From assembly GCA_007753915.1 (NCBI GenBank), contig CP036352.1, positions 310,001-374,000 on the forward strand: DNA of 64,000 nt. Reading direction: 5' to 3'. The notes under the pieces are model-generated. The model was not told the DNA's origin, did no database searches, and was given only the letters and a program-made list of their open reading frames with translations. This DNA comes from Phycisphaerae bacterium RAS2. Lineage in GTDB: Bacteria; Planctomycetota; Phycisphaerae; UBA1845; UTPLA1. Numbering within the stretch: the first letter of the stretch is position 1; each line of letters starts with the position of its first letter. The position numbers and the translations under genes were made by a program. This document shows, one piece after another, positions 43,233-51,726 of the stretch.

Positions 43233-43769
43233 ATGCTCTACGACGCCTTTGTAAACATCCCGCCCGGGACGAATCTTCCCGAAGTCGTCAACGCCATCAT
43301 TGAGATTCCCAAGGGCCGGCGAAGCAAGTTCGAGATCGACAAGGAGACAGGACTGTTTCGGCTCGACCGATACCTGTTCTCATCGAGTCACTACCCCGGC
43401 GACTACGGGTTCATCCCGCATACGCTCGCCGAGGACGGCGATGCGCTGGACGTGCTCGTGATGGTGAACGAGCCGACGTTTACCGGTTGCCTGATTCGCG
43501 CACGGGTCATCGGCCTCTTCAAGATGATCGACAAGGGCGCGAACGATTTCAAAGTTCTTGGTGTGCCTGATACCGATCCACTCTTCGGCGAGTACCGGGA
43601 TCTTTCCGACGTTCCGCCGCACTTCCTCCGCGAGGTCGAGCACTTCTTCGCGACCTATAAGCAGCTCGAAGGTTCGCCGACGACAACCCACGGGTGGACC
43701 CACGCCGCCGACGGGCTCGCGGAAGTGGCCGCAGCGGTCGAGCGCTTCAGGGCAGCACGAAAGTCGTAA
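43233..43769 (+). CDS. ppa: Family I inorganic pyrophosphatase
   Basis: A 178-residue soluble enzyme that splits pyrophosphate to two phosphates and so pulls biosynthetic reactions forward. The signature EDGDALDVLVM holds the metal-binding Asp residues of the DxDxxD motif; other active-site blocks are EIPKGRRSKFEID, YPGDYGFIPHTL and DIFKVLGVPDTDP-like NDFKVLGVPDTD. The length fits the bacterial hexameric form. The ATG at 43233 has only a weak GGCAGG upstream. It is divergent from the ABC exporter operon. Confidence 0.95.
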   Translation: MLYDAFVNIPPGTNLPEVVNAIIEIPKGRRSKFEIDKETGLFRLDRYLFSSSHYPGDYGFIPHTLAEDGDALDVLVMVNEPTFTGCLIRARVIGLFKMIDKGANDFKVLGVPDTDPLFGEYRDLSDVPPHFLREVEHFFATYKQLEGSPTTTHGWTHAADGLAEVAAAVERFRAARKS

Positions 43770-44097
43770 CCCGTCATCCCGTTGCACCACACCGCCGCAT
43801 CCTGAAAGACCCGCGCCATCGAGCGCGCTTCGCTAATCCGCACAAACGGCCTCGCACCGCCGATATCCTTTTCCGGCTCATTCTGCCTAACCCCCGGCCG
43901 AGGCGTTGATTATACAAATGTAGCCATGTTATTCGACGTGTCCGCTCGGCGCTGCCTGCGTGATTATCCGATGCGGCGGCCGATGGCACGGACCGTGCTG
44001 CTCCCTCGTCGTGACCCGGTGGGCGCCGGGTCGATAACACGCCCGCGACAGGCTTCGCGGCGTGGTGAACGAGACCAGCATTGGGGGGCATTCGCAG
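43770..44097. other. Intergenic region before a PEP-CTERM gene
   Basis: This 328-bp stretch carries a TATACA -10-like box at 43911-43916 without a good -35, and a run of six G (44084-44089 area) ahead of the PEP-CTERM start that may act as ribosome binding site. No terminator for ppa is obvious and no gene is seen. Confidence 0.45.
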
Positions 44098-44910
44098 ATG
44101 AATCGAAACGTACTGTCGAAGATTGTCACAGGGCTTGTCGCCGTCGTTGCGCTGGGCGCCGCGCCGGTCGCCGACGCCAGTTTGATCTCCGTGCCGTTGT
44201 TCAGCCATCCGAACGGCAATGCGTCCGCGAACGTGAATGCGGTGGATTCGCGCGACTACGGCCTGCGGCTTGACAACAGCCAGGGTGTGAACAGCTTTCA
44301 CTTTCAAGACGTCACGATGACGTTCTTCAACCCGCAGCCCGCCGGTCCGGCGTCGGTCTATGCGACCATCACCGGCACGATCGCGCACCTGCAGAGCAGC
44401 AACGGCGCCGCGTTGGGGTACACCGGCAATTCAGGGCTCGACGCGCTTGACCAGCGCTGGACGCTCAACGCCACCATTCGCGGTCAGGTGGGCCAGGGCG
44501 GCATCTTCCAGCCCGCGCTGCCGAACGCGAACATGCTCAACCAGTTGATTGCCGCCGGAATCAGCAACAATGCGATCAACTACTGGGATTTCGATGTCAC
44601 GCTGACGCCGCTCTTCAACGAAGGCGTGACGCCCGCGGTCTATACCGGCCCGCGCGTCTTCGTCGAGAACACGATGGATGGCATGATGCCGGGTTTGATC
44701 GTCGACTACCGGCACCGGCTCGATCCCAATGTCTTCGCCGCCCCGCAATGGAACGTCGTCACCGGGCACGGCTGGCTCAAGTCGGCCGCCGGCGGCGGCA
44801 CCGACTACACGCGCGATTTTCTCTTTTACACGCCCGAGCCGGGCACGATCGGTCTGCTCGCCGTGGGCCTGTTGACTGTCCTGCCGCGACGAAAACGCGC
44901 CACGGCGTAA
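44098..44910 (+). CDS. PEP-CTERM exported protein of unknown function
   Basis: A 270-residue secreted protein. The ATG at 44098 gives MNRNVLSKIVTGLVAVVALG with cleavage after VADA or nearby. The body is beta-rich, with HPNGNASANVNAVDSRDYGL, FHFQDVTMTFFNPQPAGPAS and an Asn/Gly-rich middle; no catalytic motif. The C terminus has the PEP-CTERM signal TPEPGTIGLLAVGLLTVL followed by PRRKR. It appears to be monocistronic, ended by a hairpin terminator at 45042. Choice of the internal ATG over 44062 rests on the signal peptide. Confidence 0.8.
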   Translation: MNRNVLSKIVTGLVAVVALGAAPVADASLISVPLFSHPNGNASANVNAVDSRDYGLRLDNSQGVNSFHFQDVTMTFFNPQPAGPASVYATITGTIAHLQSSNGAALGYTGNSGLDALDQRWTLNATIRGQVGQGGIFQPALPNANMLNQLIAAGISNNAINYWDFDVTLTPLFNEGVTPAVYTGPRVFVENTMDGMMPGLIVDYRHRLDPNVFAAPQWNVVTGHGWLKSAAGGGTDYTRDFLFYTPEPGTIGLLAVGLLTVLPRRKRATA

Positions 44911-45041
44911 GACGAAACGCGGCGCTGGTGGAAACGCAGCATAAATAGAAATGCGGCGCAAGCAGCGGTACGAAGCGGCGCGTTTCACACGAGTCCGCAC
45001 GATCTTCGAATCGCACTGATGCGACAGATCGCCGAGATTCC

Positions 45042-45069
45042 AAAGCCCCAGGCATTTGCCTGGGGCTTT
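45042..45069. terminator. Bidirectional hairpin terminator
   Basis: AAAGCCCCAGGCA (45042-45054) and TGCCTGGGGCTTT (45057-45069) form a perfect 13-bp stem with a 2-nt loop, then TTCTT. It stands between convergent genes (PEP-CTERM on plus, PHP on minus) and the stem is the same as at 35342-35369. Confidence 0.85.
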
Positions 45070-45138
45070 TCTTGCGCGCGGTGTTGAAAGGCAGGACTCG
45101 CAAATGAAAGTCGTGTCGGTAAAGGGCACGAGCGGGGA

Positions 45139-46035
45139 TCATCCCGCGCGGCGCTCGCGCAACGCCGCGATCCATTCGATGGGTACGCGATGGCCGTAGA
45201 ACCCCGTGCCGTGCCGCTCCGCGCCGACGAATCGGTGAAAATCACTTCCGCCCGTCGGCACGAGGTCCAGCTTCGTCGCGAGGCGCTCGCACACCCGCGC
45301 GAACTCGCCGGTGACATCAGGATGACTCACCTCCAGAGCGGCTAATCCCGCCTCCCGCATCCGCCGAACCACGTTCTCCAGCTCAAGGCTCGTCTCGCAT
45401 CCCACGCGCGACGGATGCGCCAGCGATGCGACGCCGCCGGCGGCGCGAATCATCGCGACGGCGTCGCTCGCCTCGCGCACGACCCGCGGCACATGTGCCG
45501 CCGCGCCCGAGCCGAGATACCGCGCGAACGCCTGTCGAAAGCTGGACACGATGCCCAAGCCGACCAGCTCATTCGCGAGATGCGGCCGACCCAGCGGCCG
45601 ACCGCCGTTGGCTTTCACCAGTGCGTCGTAGTCCAGTCGAATTCCCAGGGCGGCGAGCCGCGAAACGATCTCTCGATTGCGCTGATCGCGCCGCTGGCGC
45701 TCATCGGCCAGTTGCCGAAGCAATTCGGGCGATTCGGCGTTGATGAAGTATCCGAGAATATGCACGACACGCCGACCCTGCTTCGCCTCCAGCTCGATGC
45801 CGGGCACGAATTCCATCCCATGCGTCGCCGCGGCGCTCGCGGCTTCGGACAATCCGTCGATCGTGTCGTGATCGGTGAGCGCGACCGCGGCGAGCCGGCG
45901 CGCGGCGGCCATGTTCATCAGCTTCGCCGGTGCGTAGCCGCCGTCGGAAGCCGTGGAGTGCATGTGCAGATCGGCCCACCGCGGCCGATGATTCGGGTCG
46001 CGCGGGTGGGCGACGGCACGGCGGGGCGATGTCAT
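45139..46035 (-). CDS. PHP domain phosphoesterase
   Basis: A 298-residue metal-dependent phosphoesterase of the PHP family, close to the YciV/RNase AM and 3',5'-nucleoside bisphosphate phosphatase group. Metal ligands are visible in ADLHMHSTASDG (25-35 region), ALTDHDTIDGL, FVPGIELEA, SLAHPSR and TGGSDFH. The inserted helical segment (GGRPLGRPHLANELV) is also typical. It may hydrolyse pAp, the by-product of sulfate activation; that fits the overlap of its ATG with the stop of cysC by 4 bp, since CysC makes PAPS. The pAp link is an inference. Confidence 0.88.
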   Translation of the reverse strand: MTSPRRAVAHPRDPNHRPRWADLHMHSTASDGGYAPAKLMNMAAARRLAAVALTDHDTIDGLSEAASAAATHGMEFVPGIELEAKQGRRVVHILGYFINAESPELLRQLADERQRRDQRNREIVSRLAALGIRLDYDALVKANGGRPLGRPHLANELVGLGIVSSFRQAFARYLGSGAAAHVPRVVREASDAVAMIRAAGGVASLAHPSRVGCETSLELENVVRRMREAGLAALEVSHPDVTGEFARVCERLATKLDLVPTGGSDFHRFVGAERHGTGFYGHRVPIEWIAALRERRAG

Positions 46036-46649
46036 CCCGGCAGGATGCTGCGCTGTTGCAGATACGTCGCGAGCTGGGCGACGCAGTCTTCGAGCTTGTG
46101 TTCGCCGGTCTTGAGCGTCAGCTCGGGATTGACGGGCGGCTCATAGGGATCGCTCACGCCGGTGAAGTTGGGAATCTCGCCGGCGCGGGCCTTGCGATAC
46201 AGCCCCTTCGGATCGCGCTGCTCGCACAGCTCGATCGGCGTATCGACGAATACCTCGACAAACGGCAGCTTCGCCGCGACGTGCATCTGCCGCACGCCGT
46301 CGCGATCGGCGCGGTACGGGCTGACGAACGACGTGATCGTGACCAGGCCGGCGTCGGAAAAGAGCTTGGCTACTTCGCCGATGCGACGGATGTTCTCGGC
46401 GCGGTCGGCCGCGGAGAAGCCGAGGTTCTTGTTCAGGCCGTGGCGGATGTTGTCGCCGTCCAGCACGTAGGCGAGCCGGCCCTGCTGAACGAGCAGATGC
46501 TCGAGCGAAAAGCCGATGGTGCTCTTGCCCGAGGAGGGCAGGCCGGTGAGCCAGATGGTGGCGCCTTTCTGCTTGAGCAGCGACTCGCGCTGCGGGCGCT
46601 CGACGTGTCCCTCATGCCAGACGATGTTGGTCGCTTTGATCTCGGTCAA
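46032..46649 (-). CDS. cysC: Adenylylsulfate (APS) kinase
   Basis: A 205-residue kinase that makes PAPS from APS and ATP for sulfate assimilation or sulfation. The P-loop is GLPSSGKST, followed by DGDNIRHGLNKNLGFSAADR, the APS-binding segment, and ENIRRIGEVAKLFSDAGLV. SFVSPYRADRDGVR and DPKGLYRKARAGEIPNFTG are also conserved. No sulfate adenylyltransferase gene is adjacent. It is coupled by a 4-bp overlap to the PHP phosphoesterase, which may dispose of pAp. Confidence 0.95.
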   Translation of the reverse strand: MTEIKATNIVWHEGHVERPQRESLLKQKGATIWLTGLPSSGKSTIGFSLEHLLVQQGRLAYVLDGDNIRHGLNKNLGFSAADRAENIRRIGEVAKLFSDAGLVTITSFVSPYRADRDGVRQMHVAAKLPFVEVFVDTPIELCEQRDPKGLYRKARAGEIPNFTGVSDPYEPPVNPELTLKTGEHKLEDCVAQLATYLQQRSILPG

Positions 46650-46859
46650 GACGGCATCTCCCCGTGTTTGGACTTGTTGAAAGGCCGGAATTTAACCGCA
46701 ATCGAAGCGGTCCTGCAAGCCGCCGCGACGTCGCGGCCCCGTTCGCGGCGCATCGGCCCGCGCGCTAGACAGAGCACGCCAATCGCACGAAGATTCGGCG
46801 AGTTTCCGTCGGCGCTGCCCGTTGGCCGATCCGGCGCGGCGATTCTGGAGGGTTTGCCC

Positions 46860-48149
46860 ATGGCCGAGATTCAACCCTTTCGCGGTATACGCTATACGTC
46901 CGTCGATGTCTCGCGGCTGATCGCGCCGCCCTACGACATCCTCGACGAAGCCGACAAGGCTCGGCTGCTCGCGGCCGACGATCACAACGTCGTCGCCATC
47001 GACCTGCCGCATGTGCCGCCCAAGACGGCCGGGCCGGACAACATCTATCGCCAGGCGGCCGGCGAGATGACCAGCTGGATGGACATCCACGCAATCGAGC
47101 GCGACGAGCTGCCGGCGATTTACGTCTATCACCAGACCTATCGGCTTGGCCGCAAGACGCTGACGCGCAAGATGTTCTTCGCGCGGCTGCGGCTGGAAGA
47201 GTTCGGCAAGGGATGCGTCTTCGCGCACGAGCAGACGTTCGGCGGGCCGAAGGAAGACCGCCTCAAGCTGACGGTTGCCACGCGTTGCAATCTTAGCCCG
47301 ATCTTCGGCTTGTACCCCGACGCCCAGAACGAAGTCGCCGCGATGCTCGAGCGCGCCGTCGGCGAAACGCCGGAGCAGGTGGGGCGGCTGGACGGCGTGG
47401 AAAACAAGCTCTGGGTCGTCACCGATCCGGAAGTGGTCGAGGCGGTGCGAGCGACGATGAAAGAGAAATCCGTCTTCATCGCTGACGGCCATCATCGGTA
47501 CGGCACGGCGTTGATGTTCCGCCAGCAGGAAGTGGACCAGATGGGGCACGTTGCGGACATCGACCCGGTGAACTTCGTTCTGTGTGTCCTCTGCGCGATG
47601 GAAGACCCCGGCGCGACGATTCAGCCGTACTTCCGCTCAATCTGCGATCTGCCGCAGGTGTTCGCGAAGGATTATCAACAGGCCCTGGTGGACAAGTTCA
47701 CATGGAAGCCGGTCGCGAAACCGGCCGGCGACGAGGACCTGGCAAAGATGCTGCGAGAAGCCGGCCCGCAGGCGCTGGCGCTGTACGACCCGCGGCAGGA
47801 TGTTTGCGCGGTGCTGTCGCCGAAGGATGCCGACCTGCTGGCGGCGTATGAGCCGAATCGGCAGGTTGCGTGGCGGCAAAGCGCGTACTCCATCTTTCAC
47901 CGGTACATCCTGGACGAAGTGGTGTCGCCGAAGTTTTGCGTCGGCAAGCCGCCGACGATTCACTATCACAAGACCATGGACGAAGCGATCAACGATGCGC
48001 GCGAACACCACGGCGTCGCGGCGCTGATGCCCGCGACCACGATGCAGCAGTTGCGAGACATCTGCACCGCCGGCGAACTGATGCCGCAGAAGTCCACGTA
48101 CTTCGCGCCCAAGCTCGCGACGGGGATGGTGATGAATCCGTTGTATTGA
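46860..48149 (+). CDS. DUF1015 family protein
   Basis: A 429-residue soluble protein of the widespread DUF1015 family (unknown function; some members are annotated as SerC-associated or HTH-linked). Family blocks are AEIQPFRGIRYTSVDVSRLI, APPYDIL, ETFGGPKEDRLKL-like QTFGGPKEDRLKL, FIADGHHRYGTALMFR and the C-terminal HYHKTMDEAINDAREHHGVA. The His-His-Arg of GHHRYGTAL looks like an active-site or nucleotide-binding element. The ATG at 46860 has TGGAGGG just upstream. Divergent from cysC with 210 bp between. Confidence 0.88.
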   Translation: MAEIQPFRGIRYTSVDVSRLIAPPYDILDEADKARLLAADDHNVVAIDLPHVPPKTAGPDNIYRQAAGEMTSWMDIHAIERDELPAIYVYHQTYRLGRKTLTRKMFFARLRLEEFGKGCVFAHEQTFGGPKEDRLKLTVATRCNLSPIFGLYPDAQNEVAAMLERAVGETPEQVGRLDGVENKLWVVTDPEVVEAVRATMKEKSVFIADGHHRYGTALMFRQQEVDQMGHVADIDPVNFVLCVLCAMEDPGATIQPYFRSICDLPQVFAKDYQQALVDKFTWKPVAKPAGDEDLAKMLREAGPQALALYDPRQDVCAVLSPKDADLLAAYEPNRQVAWRQSAYSIFHRYILDEVVSPKFCVGKPPTIHYHKTMDEAINDAREHHGVAALMPATTMQQLRDICTAGELMPQKSTYFAPKLATGMVMNPLY

Positions 48150-48453
48150 GGAATGGCGTGTGGGACTTCTGAATAACCGAGCCGCGACCGTAAGGGAGCG
48201 CCATGCGGCGATCGCGTTTCGAAGCAATCTTCACTTGTGATGAATCTCTCTTAATTGGAAATCGCGTTGCAGTCCGGGGCTGTGTTCCAAATCGATTCAC
48301 TCGTCGCTGAATCGTTGCGGGGATTCGCAGCACCCGGTGCCCGCTCGCTCGCGCTCGGGGCTGGGATCACGGTGAGCGCGTTTCTGCATTCTCAATTCTA
48401 CATTCTGCATTGTTCATGCAAATCGCTCTTGGCGGTTCGCAATTCGTATTGAA
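48150..48453. other. Intergenic region with dispersed elements
   Basis: This 304-bp stretch between DUF1015 and the OleA-like gene carries the second copy of the AGCCGCGACCGT element (48177-48200) and AT-richer iterations of ATTCTCAATTCTACATTCTG (48388-48407 area). No gene and no clear terminator are seen. Confidence 0.55.
48177..48200. repeat. Dispersed 24-bp element, copy 2
   Basis: Same as 23928-23951 except one base: the core here is GAGCCGCGACCGTAAGGGAG. Confidence 0.65.
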
Positions 48454-49494
48454 TTACCACTCCACTCCCAGCATCAGGCAGTTCAATCCGCTGCCGATGC
48501 CCAGCATGCCGACGCGATGCCCCGGTTGAAGCACGCCGCGCTCCTCGGCGATGGCCGCCGTGAGCGGCAGCGAGACCGTGCCGATGTTGCCGAGATACTC
48601 GTACGTTTGAAAGTCCCTCTCGACCGGCACGCCGATCGAGCGAAGCACCAGTTCACGGTGCGGCCCGCCGACCTGATGACAAATCGTGCGATCCACCGCT
48701 TCGACCGGCCAGCCCATCTCCTCCAGGAACGCGTACCACGTCTCGACGCCCAGCGCGACGCCGTGCTCCATCAGCACCGTGCCGTCGGTCACCATCTCCA
48801 TCGGCGCGGTCGAGGGCATGCCGGTGTCCGGTCCCCAGCGACAGAGCTTGTGGAACTTCGTCCGGCTGCGCATCACTCCCCCCAGTACGCGATGCCCCCC
48901 AGGCGCCAGCGATGCATCGCGCACCACGACGCCCACGGCCCCCGACCCGCCCGTCATCGTCGCGAGGCAAAGCCGAAACGAATCCATCGTCGGATGTTTC
49001 ACCATGCGATCGATCGTCAGGTCGACAATCTGTCGCGCCGACTCGCATGACACGATCAGCGCCGCGCGGACATGCCCCAGCTCGATCGCGCTGGCCGCCT
49101 GCACGATGCCGTTGATCACCGCGAGGCAGGCATTGGAGACGTCATAGATTTGTGCCAGCGGCGAGACACCCAGCGCATCGGCCACCGCGCAGGCCGTCGC
49201 CGGCTCCAGATTGTCCCGGCAGACGCCGGCGTAAATCACCATCCCGATGTCGTCGATCGCCGCCGCTGACCGCGCCAGCGCCCGCCGCGCCGCCGCCGCC
49301 GCCGGCTCGGCCATCGTCTGCCCCGGCGACCACCATCGCCGCTCGCGGATGCCGGTCAGCGCTTCGAGCTGCCCCGGCTGCATGCGCAGCGCGCGATACA
49401 TCGGCGCGAGCCGCTCCTCGATTTCCGCCGACGTGACGACCGTCGGCGGAAGCTCGTAACCGATGGAATCAATGACCGCCCGGGTGAACTTCAT
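48454..49494 (-). CDS. oleA: OleA-like thiolase (beta-ketoacid / head-to-head condensation enzyme)
   Basis: A 346-residue thiolase-fold enzyme from the ATG at 49494. From memory it matches Xanthomonas OleA along its length and better than FabH: CRDNLEPATACAVADALGVS, DVSNACLAVINGI, LCRW and LGIGSGLNCLMLGVEW. The catalytic Cys is C123, the His H273 (CHQVGGPH), the Asn N303 (LGNIGT), and the glutamate that marks OleA is kept at E97. OleA joins two acyl-CoAs to a beta-keto acid, the first step to long-chain olefins or ketones. oleB, oleC and oleD are not in the window, so it may act alone, giving ketones, or with distant partners. Confidence 0.82.
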   Translation of the reverse strand: MKFTRAVIDSIGYELPPTVVTSAEIEERLAPMYRALRMQPGQLEALTGIRERRWWSPGQTMAEPAAAAARRALARSAAAIDDIGMVIYAGVCRDNLEPATACAVADALGVSPLAQIYDVSNACLAVINGIVQAASAIELGHVRAALIVSCESARQIVDLTIDRMVKHPTMDSFRLCLATMTGGSGAVGVVVRDASLAPGGHRVLGGVMRSRTKFHKLCRWGPDTGMPSTAPMEMVTDGTVLMEHGVALGVETWYAFLEEMGWPVEAVDRTICHQVGGPHRELVLRSIGVPVERDFQTYEYLGNIGTVSLPLTAAIAEERGVLQPGHRVGMLGIGSGLNCLMLGVEW

Positions 49495-49618
49495 GCGGTC
49501 GAATTGTAAACGATGCCGTGGGCGACGTCGCACGCCGCGCAGGGGCCGCAATAGTTGGAATCCGACTTTGCCTCTGCGGTCTTACCGAATCGCCACGCAT
49601 CGATTAATCTACGTCGCC

Positions 49619-50443
49619 ATGATGCGAAGCGACATGAACGGCGTGCTAGTGTGTGGCTGGGTGTTCGGGCTGCTGTTGACGGTTGTGTCGGGCTGCGCGC
49701 CGAAGGCCGGGCCGCCGAAAGTCGTTCTCGCCGCACCGACCGACGTGCCGACCGACTGGCAGGGCAAGAAGCTCTATAACACGCCGAACGCCTACATTTA
49801 CGCTGCCACGCCCGAATCGGCCGGCGAAGCGGATCGCTGGCTCGCCGAGTTGAAGAGCTACATCAGCCGGAAGCACAAGGCGACGCTCGACAAGGGCGTC
49901 GTCATCGTCGCGGAACCAGGCGATGCGCCCGTCGCGCCGACGCTCGAAGAGCAGCTTGCGATGGAAGTGGACCCGGCGCTGATCGTGACCGCGCCGCGCA
50001 ACCCCAAGACCGCCGCGGAGATTCGCAAACGCCTTGACGAAGAAGGGATTCCCGAAGCGCCGATGGCTCGCGCCGCGTCGCTGCCGCTCTCTGCGGCGAG
50101 ACTCGCCGCGCTCGGTTTGAATGTGCCGCGCGCTGACTGGGCGGTCGTCGCGCCGTCTCATGCCCTCGCATCGCAAAGCGGTGTCGAAGTCGTCGCGGCG
50201 AGCCTGCGAAAGAAAAACCCGAAGATCGATGAACCACGATCGCTCGAACTGGCCCGAAAGTTCCCCGATATGGCCGCCAAGCCATTCGAGATTGTGCGGC
50301 CGCAACCCGCGTTTGTTCTCTGGGCGCAGCGTCAGAAGGATTGGTCCGATTCGCAGCGCCGAGAGGCGATTCTTGATTACCTCAAGCACGTCCTCCGATC
50401 GCACTGGCTGCCCGTGCCCGAGGACGACGAATTGGGTTGGTGA
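49619..50443 (+). CDS. Lipoprotein of unknown function
   Basis: A 274-residue protein. The start (ATG at 49619, with further ATGs at 49622 and 49634) gives a short signal with lipobox VVSGC near residue 24. The mature part begins with a Pro-rich segment, then PNAYIYAATPESAGEADRWL and helical, charged sequence with several Ala/Pro-rich linkers; no family is recognised. An LptF/LptG-type permease follows 174 bp downstream on the same strand, so it could belong to an envelope assembly unit, but that is a weak inference. Confidence 0.65.
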   Translation: MMRSDMNGVLVCGWVFGLLLTVVSGCAPKAGPPKVVLAAPTDVPTDWQGKKLYNTPNAYIYAATPESAGEADRWLAELKSYISRKHKATLDKGVVIVAEPGDAPVAPTLEEQLAMEVDPALIVTAPRNPKTAAEIRKRLDEEGIPEAPMARAASLPLSAARLAALGLNVPRADWAVVAPSHALASQSGVEVVAASLRKKNPKIDEPRSLELARKFPDMAAKPFEIVRPQPAFVLWAQRQKDWSDSQRREAILDYLKHVLRSHWLPVPEDDELGW

Positions 50444-50617
50444 GCTTCGCGCGGTGCGAACGTTATGGAGGGAGACGCTCGATCGCGCGGAAGGGCGTAA
50501 CAGCACGCCGGCGAAGAATGGGCGGTATCCGCCAGGCTGAAATGGTAGGCGGAGCCCACGAACGCGCATGGGCTGGCCGCTTCTCGCCGTTTTGACTTCT
50601 CCCCCTACAATCCTCCC

Positions 50618-51712
50618 ATGCTCAAGACGCTCGACCGCTATGTCCTTCGTGCCTTTCTCACCAACTACGTCATCGCGCTCGCCGTCTGCGTCGGGTTGTA
50701 TGTCATCCTTGATCTGTTTGTGAACCTCGATGAGTTCACGTCCGTCAAGAGCCAGTCCACTGCCGAGACGATCCGCAAGATCATCGACTTCTACTCCTAC
50801 AACCTGCTCCTTTACTTCGCCCAGCTCGCCGGCGTCATCACCCTCGTCGCCGGCTGCTTCACGTTCGGCCGCATGCACCGCACGAACGAACTGACGGCAG
50901 TGCTGGCCTCGGGCACGAGCCTGTATCGCATGGCGGCCCCAGTGCTGATCGCCGCGATGGCGATGAACGCCCTGTGGTTCTTCGATCAGGAAGTGCTCAT
51001 CCCGCGTTATGCCGACAAGCTCGTGCGCAAACATAATGACATCGAGGGGCGCAACGCCTTCGCCGTCTGGTTCCAGCCCGACAAGAACAATTCGCTCGTT
51101 TCCGCCAGCATGTTTCAGCCGCGCGTGCGCGAGATGCGCGGCGTCGTCATCATGAAGCGCGACCAGAACGCCCGGCTCACGGAGGTCATCCAGGCCGACC
51201 AGGCCCGGTGGGATGAAGAAGAGCAGATGTGGCACCTCGCCAACGGCACGCAAATGAAACTCGGCGCAACGAGCGACCCGGCCGGGGCCGATGCTCTGGG
51301 CCAATTGCCGATCAAGGCCTACGCATCGGACCTGACGCCGAAGGAGCTCGCGCTGCAGCAGGCGACGATGTGGGTGAATTTTCTAAGCCTGGCGGAACTG
51401 GGCCGCTTGCAGGAGCGGTTTCCAGGCGGCTCGGCCGAGATCGTCAAAGTGCGCCACAAGCGCATCACGACAATGATCATCAACATGATCCTGCTTTGCC
51501 TGGGCGTGCCGTTCTACTTGAGCCGCGAGCGGCACAGCGTGATCGTCGCCGGCGGGCGATGCCTGCTGATGTGCGCCGCTTGCTACGTGTTCGCGTTCAT
51601 CTGCCAGAGCGTGAGCCTGCCGGGGTTCCTCGACCCGGCTCTGCCCGAGTGGCTGCCGGTGATGGTGTTCCTGCCGGTCGCGGCGGTGATGATGGCGAGC
51701 GTGAAGACGTAA
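50618..51712 (+). CDS. LptF/LptG family permease
   Basis: A 364-residue inner-membrane protein with six helices in the YjgP/YjgQ pattern: MLKTLDRYVLRAFLTNYVIA at the start, two further helices by residue 125 (LLLYFAQLAGVITLVAGCFT), a periplasmic jellyroll-like domain (about 150-265), then three helices (TTMIINMILLCLGVPFYLSR, LLMCAACYVFAFICQ and LPVMVFLPVAAVMM). LptF and LptG with LptB2 extract lipopolysaccharide from the inner membrane. Only one copy is present here; a partner and LptB must be elsewhere. It implies a diderm envelope, as expected in planctomycetes. Confidence 0.88.
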   Translation: MLKTLDRYVLRAFLTNYVIALAVCVGLYVILDLFVNLDEFTSVKSQSTAETIRKIIDFYSYNLLLYFAQLAGVITLVAGCFTFGRMHRTNELTAVLASGTSLYRMAAPVLIAAMAMNALWFFDQEVLIPRYADKLVRKHNDIEGRNAFAVWFQPDKNNSLVSASMFQPRVREMRGVVIMKRDQNARLTEVIQADQARWDEEEQMWHLANGTQMKLGATSDPAGADALGQLPIKAYASDLTPKELALQQATMWVNFLSLAELGRLQERFPGGSAEIVKVRHKRITTMIINMILLCLGVPFYLSRERHSVIVAGGRCLLMCAACYVFAFICQSVSLPGFLDPALPEWLPVMVFLPVAAVMMASVKT

Positions 51713-51726
51713 CTTCAAACCGCGGA

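Noticed and set aside
43926-44273. 115-codon frame starting upstream of the PEP-CTERM gene
   Set aside because: Overlaps the well-supported PEP-CTERM gene in another frame and has an Arg-rich shadow composition.
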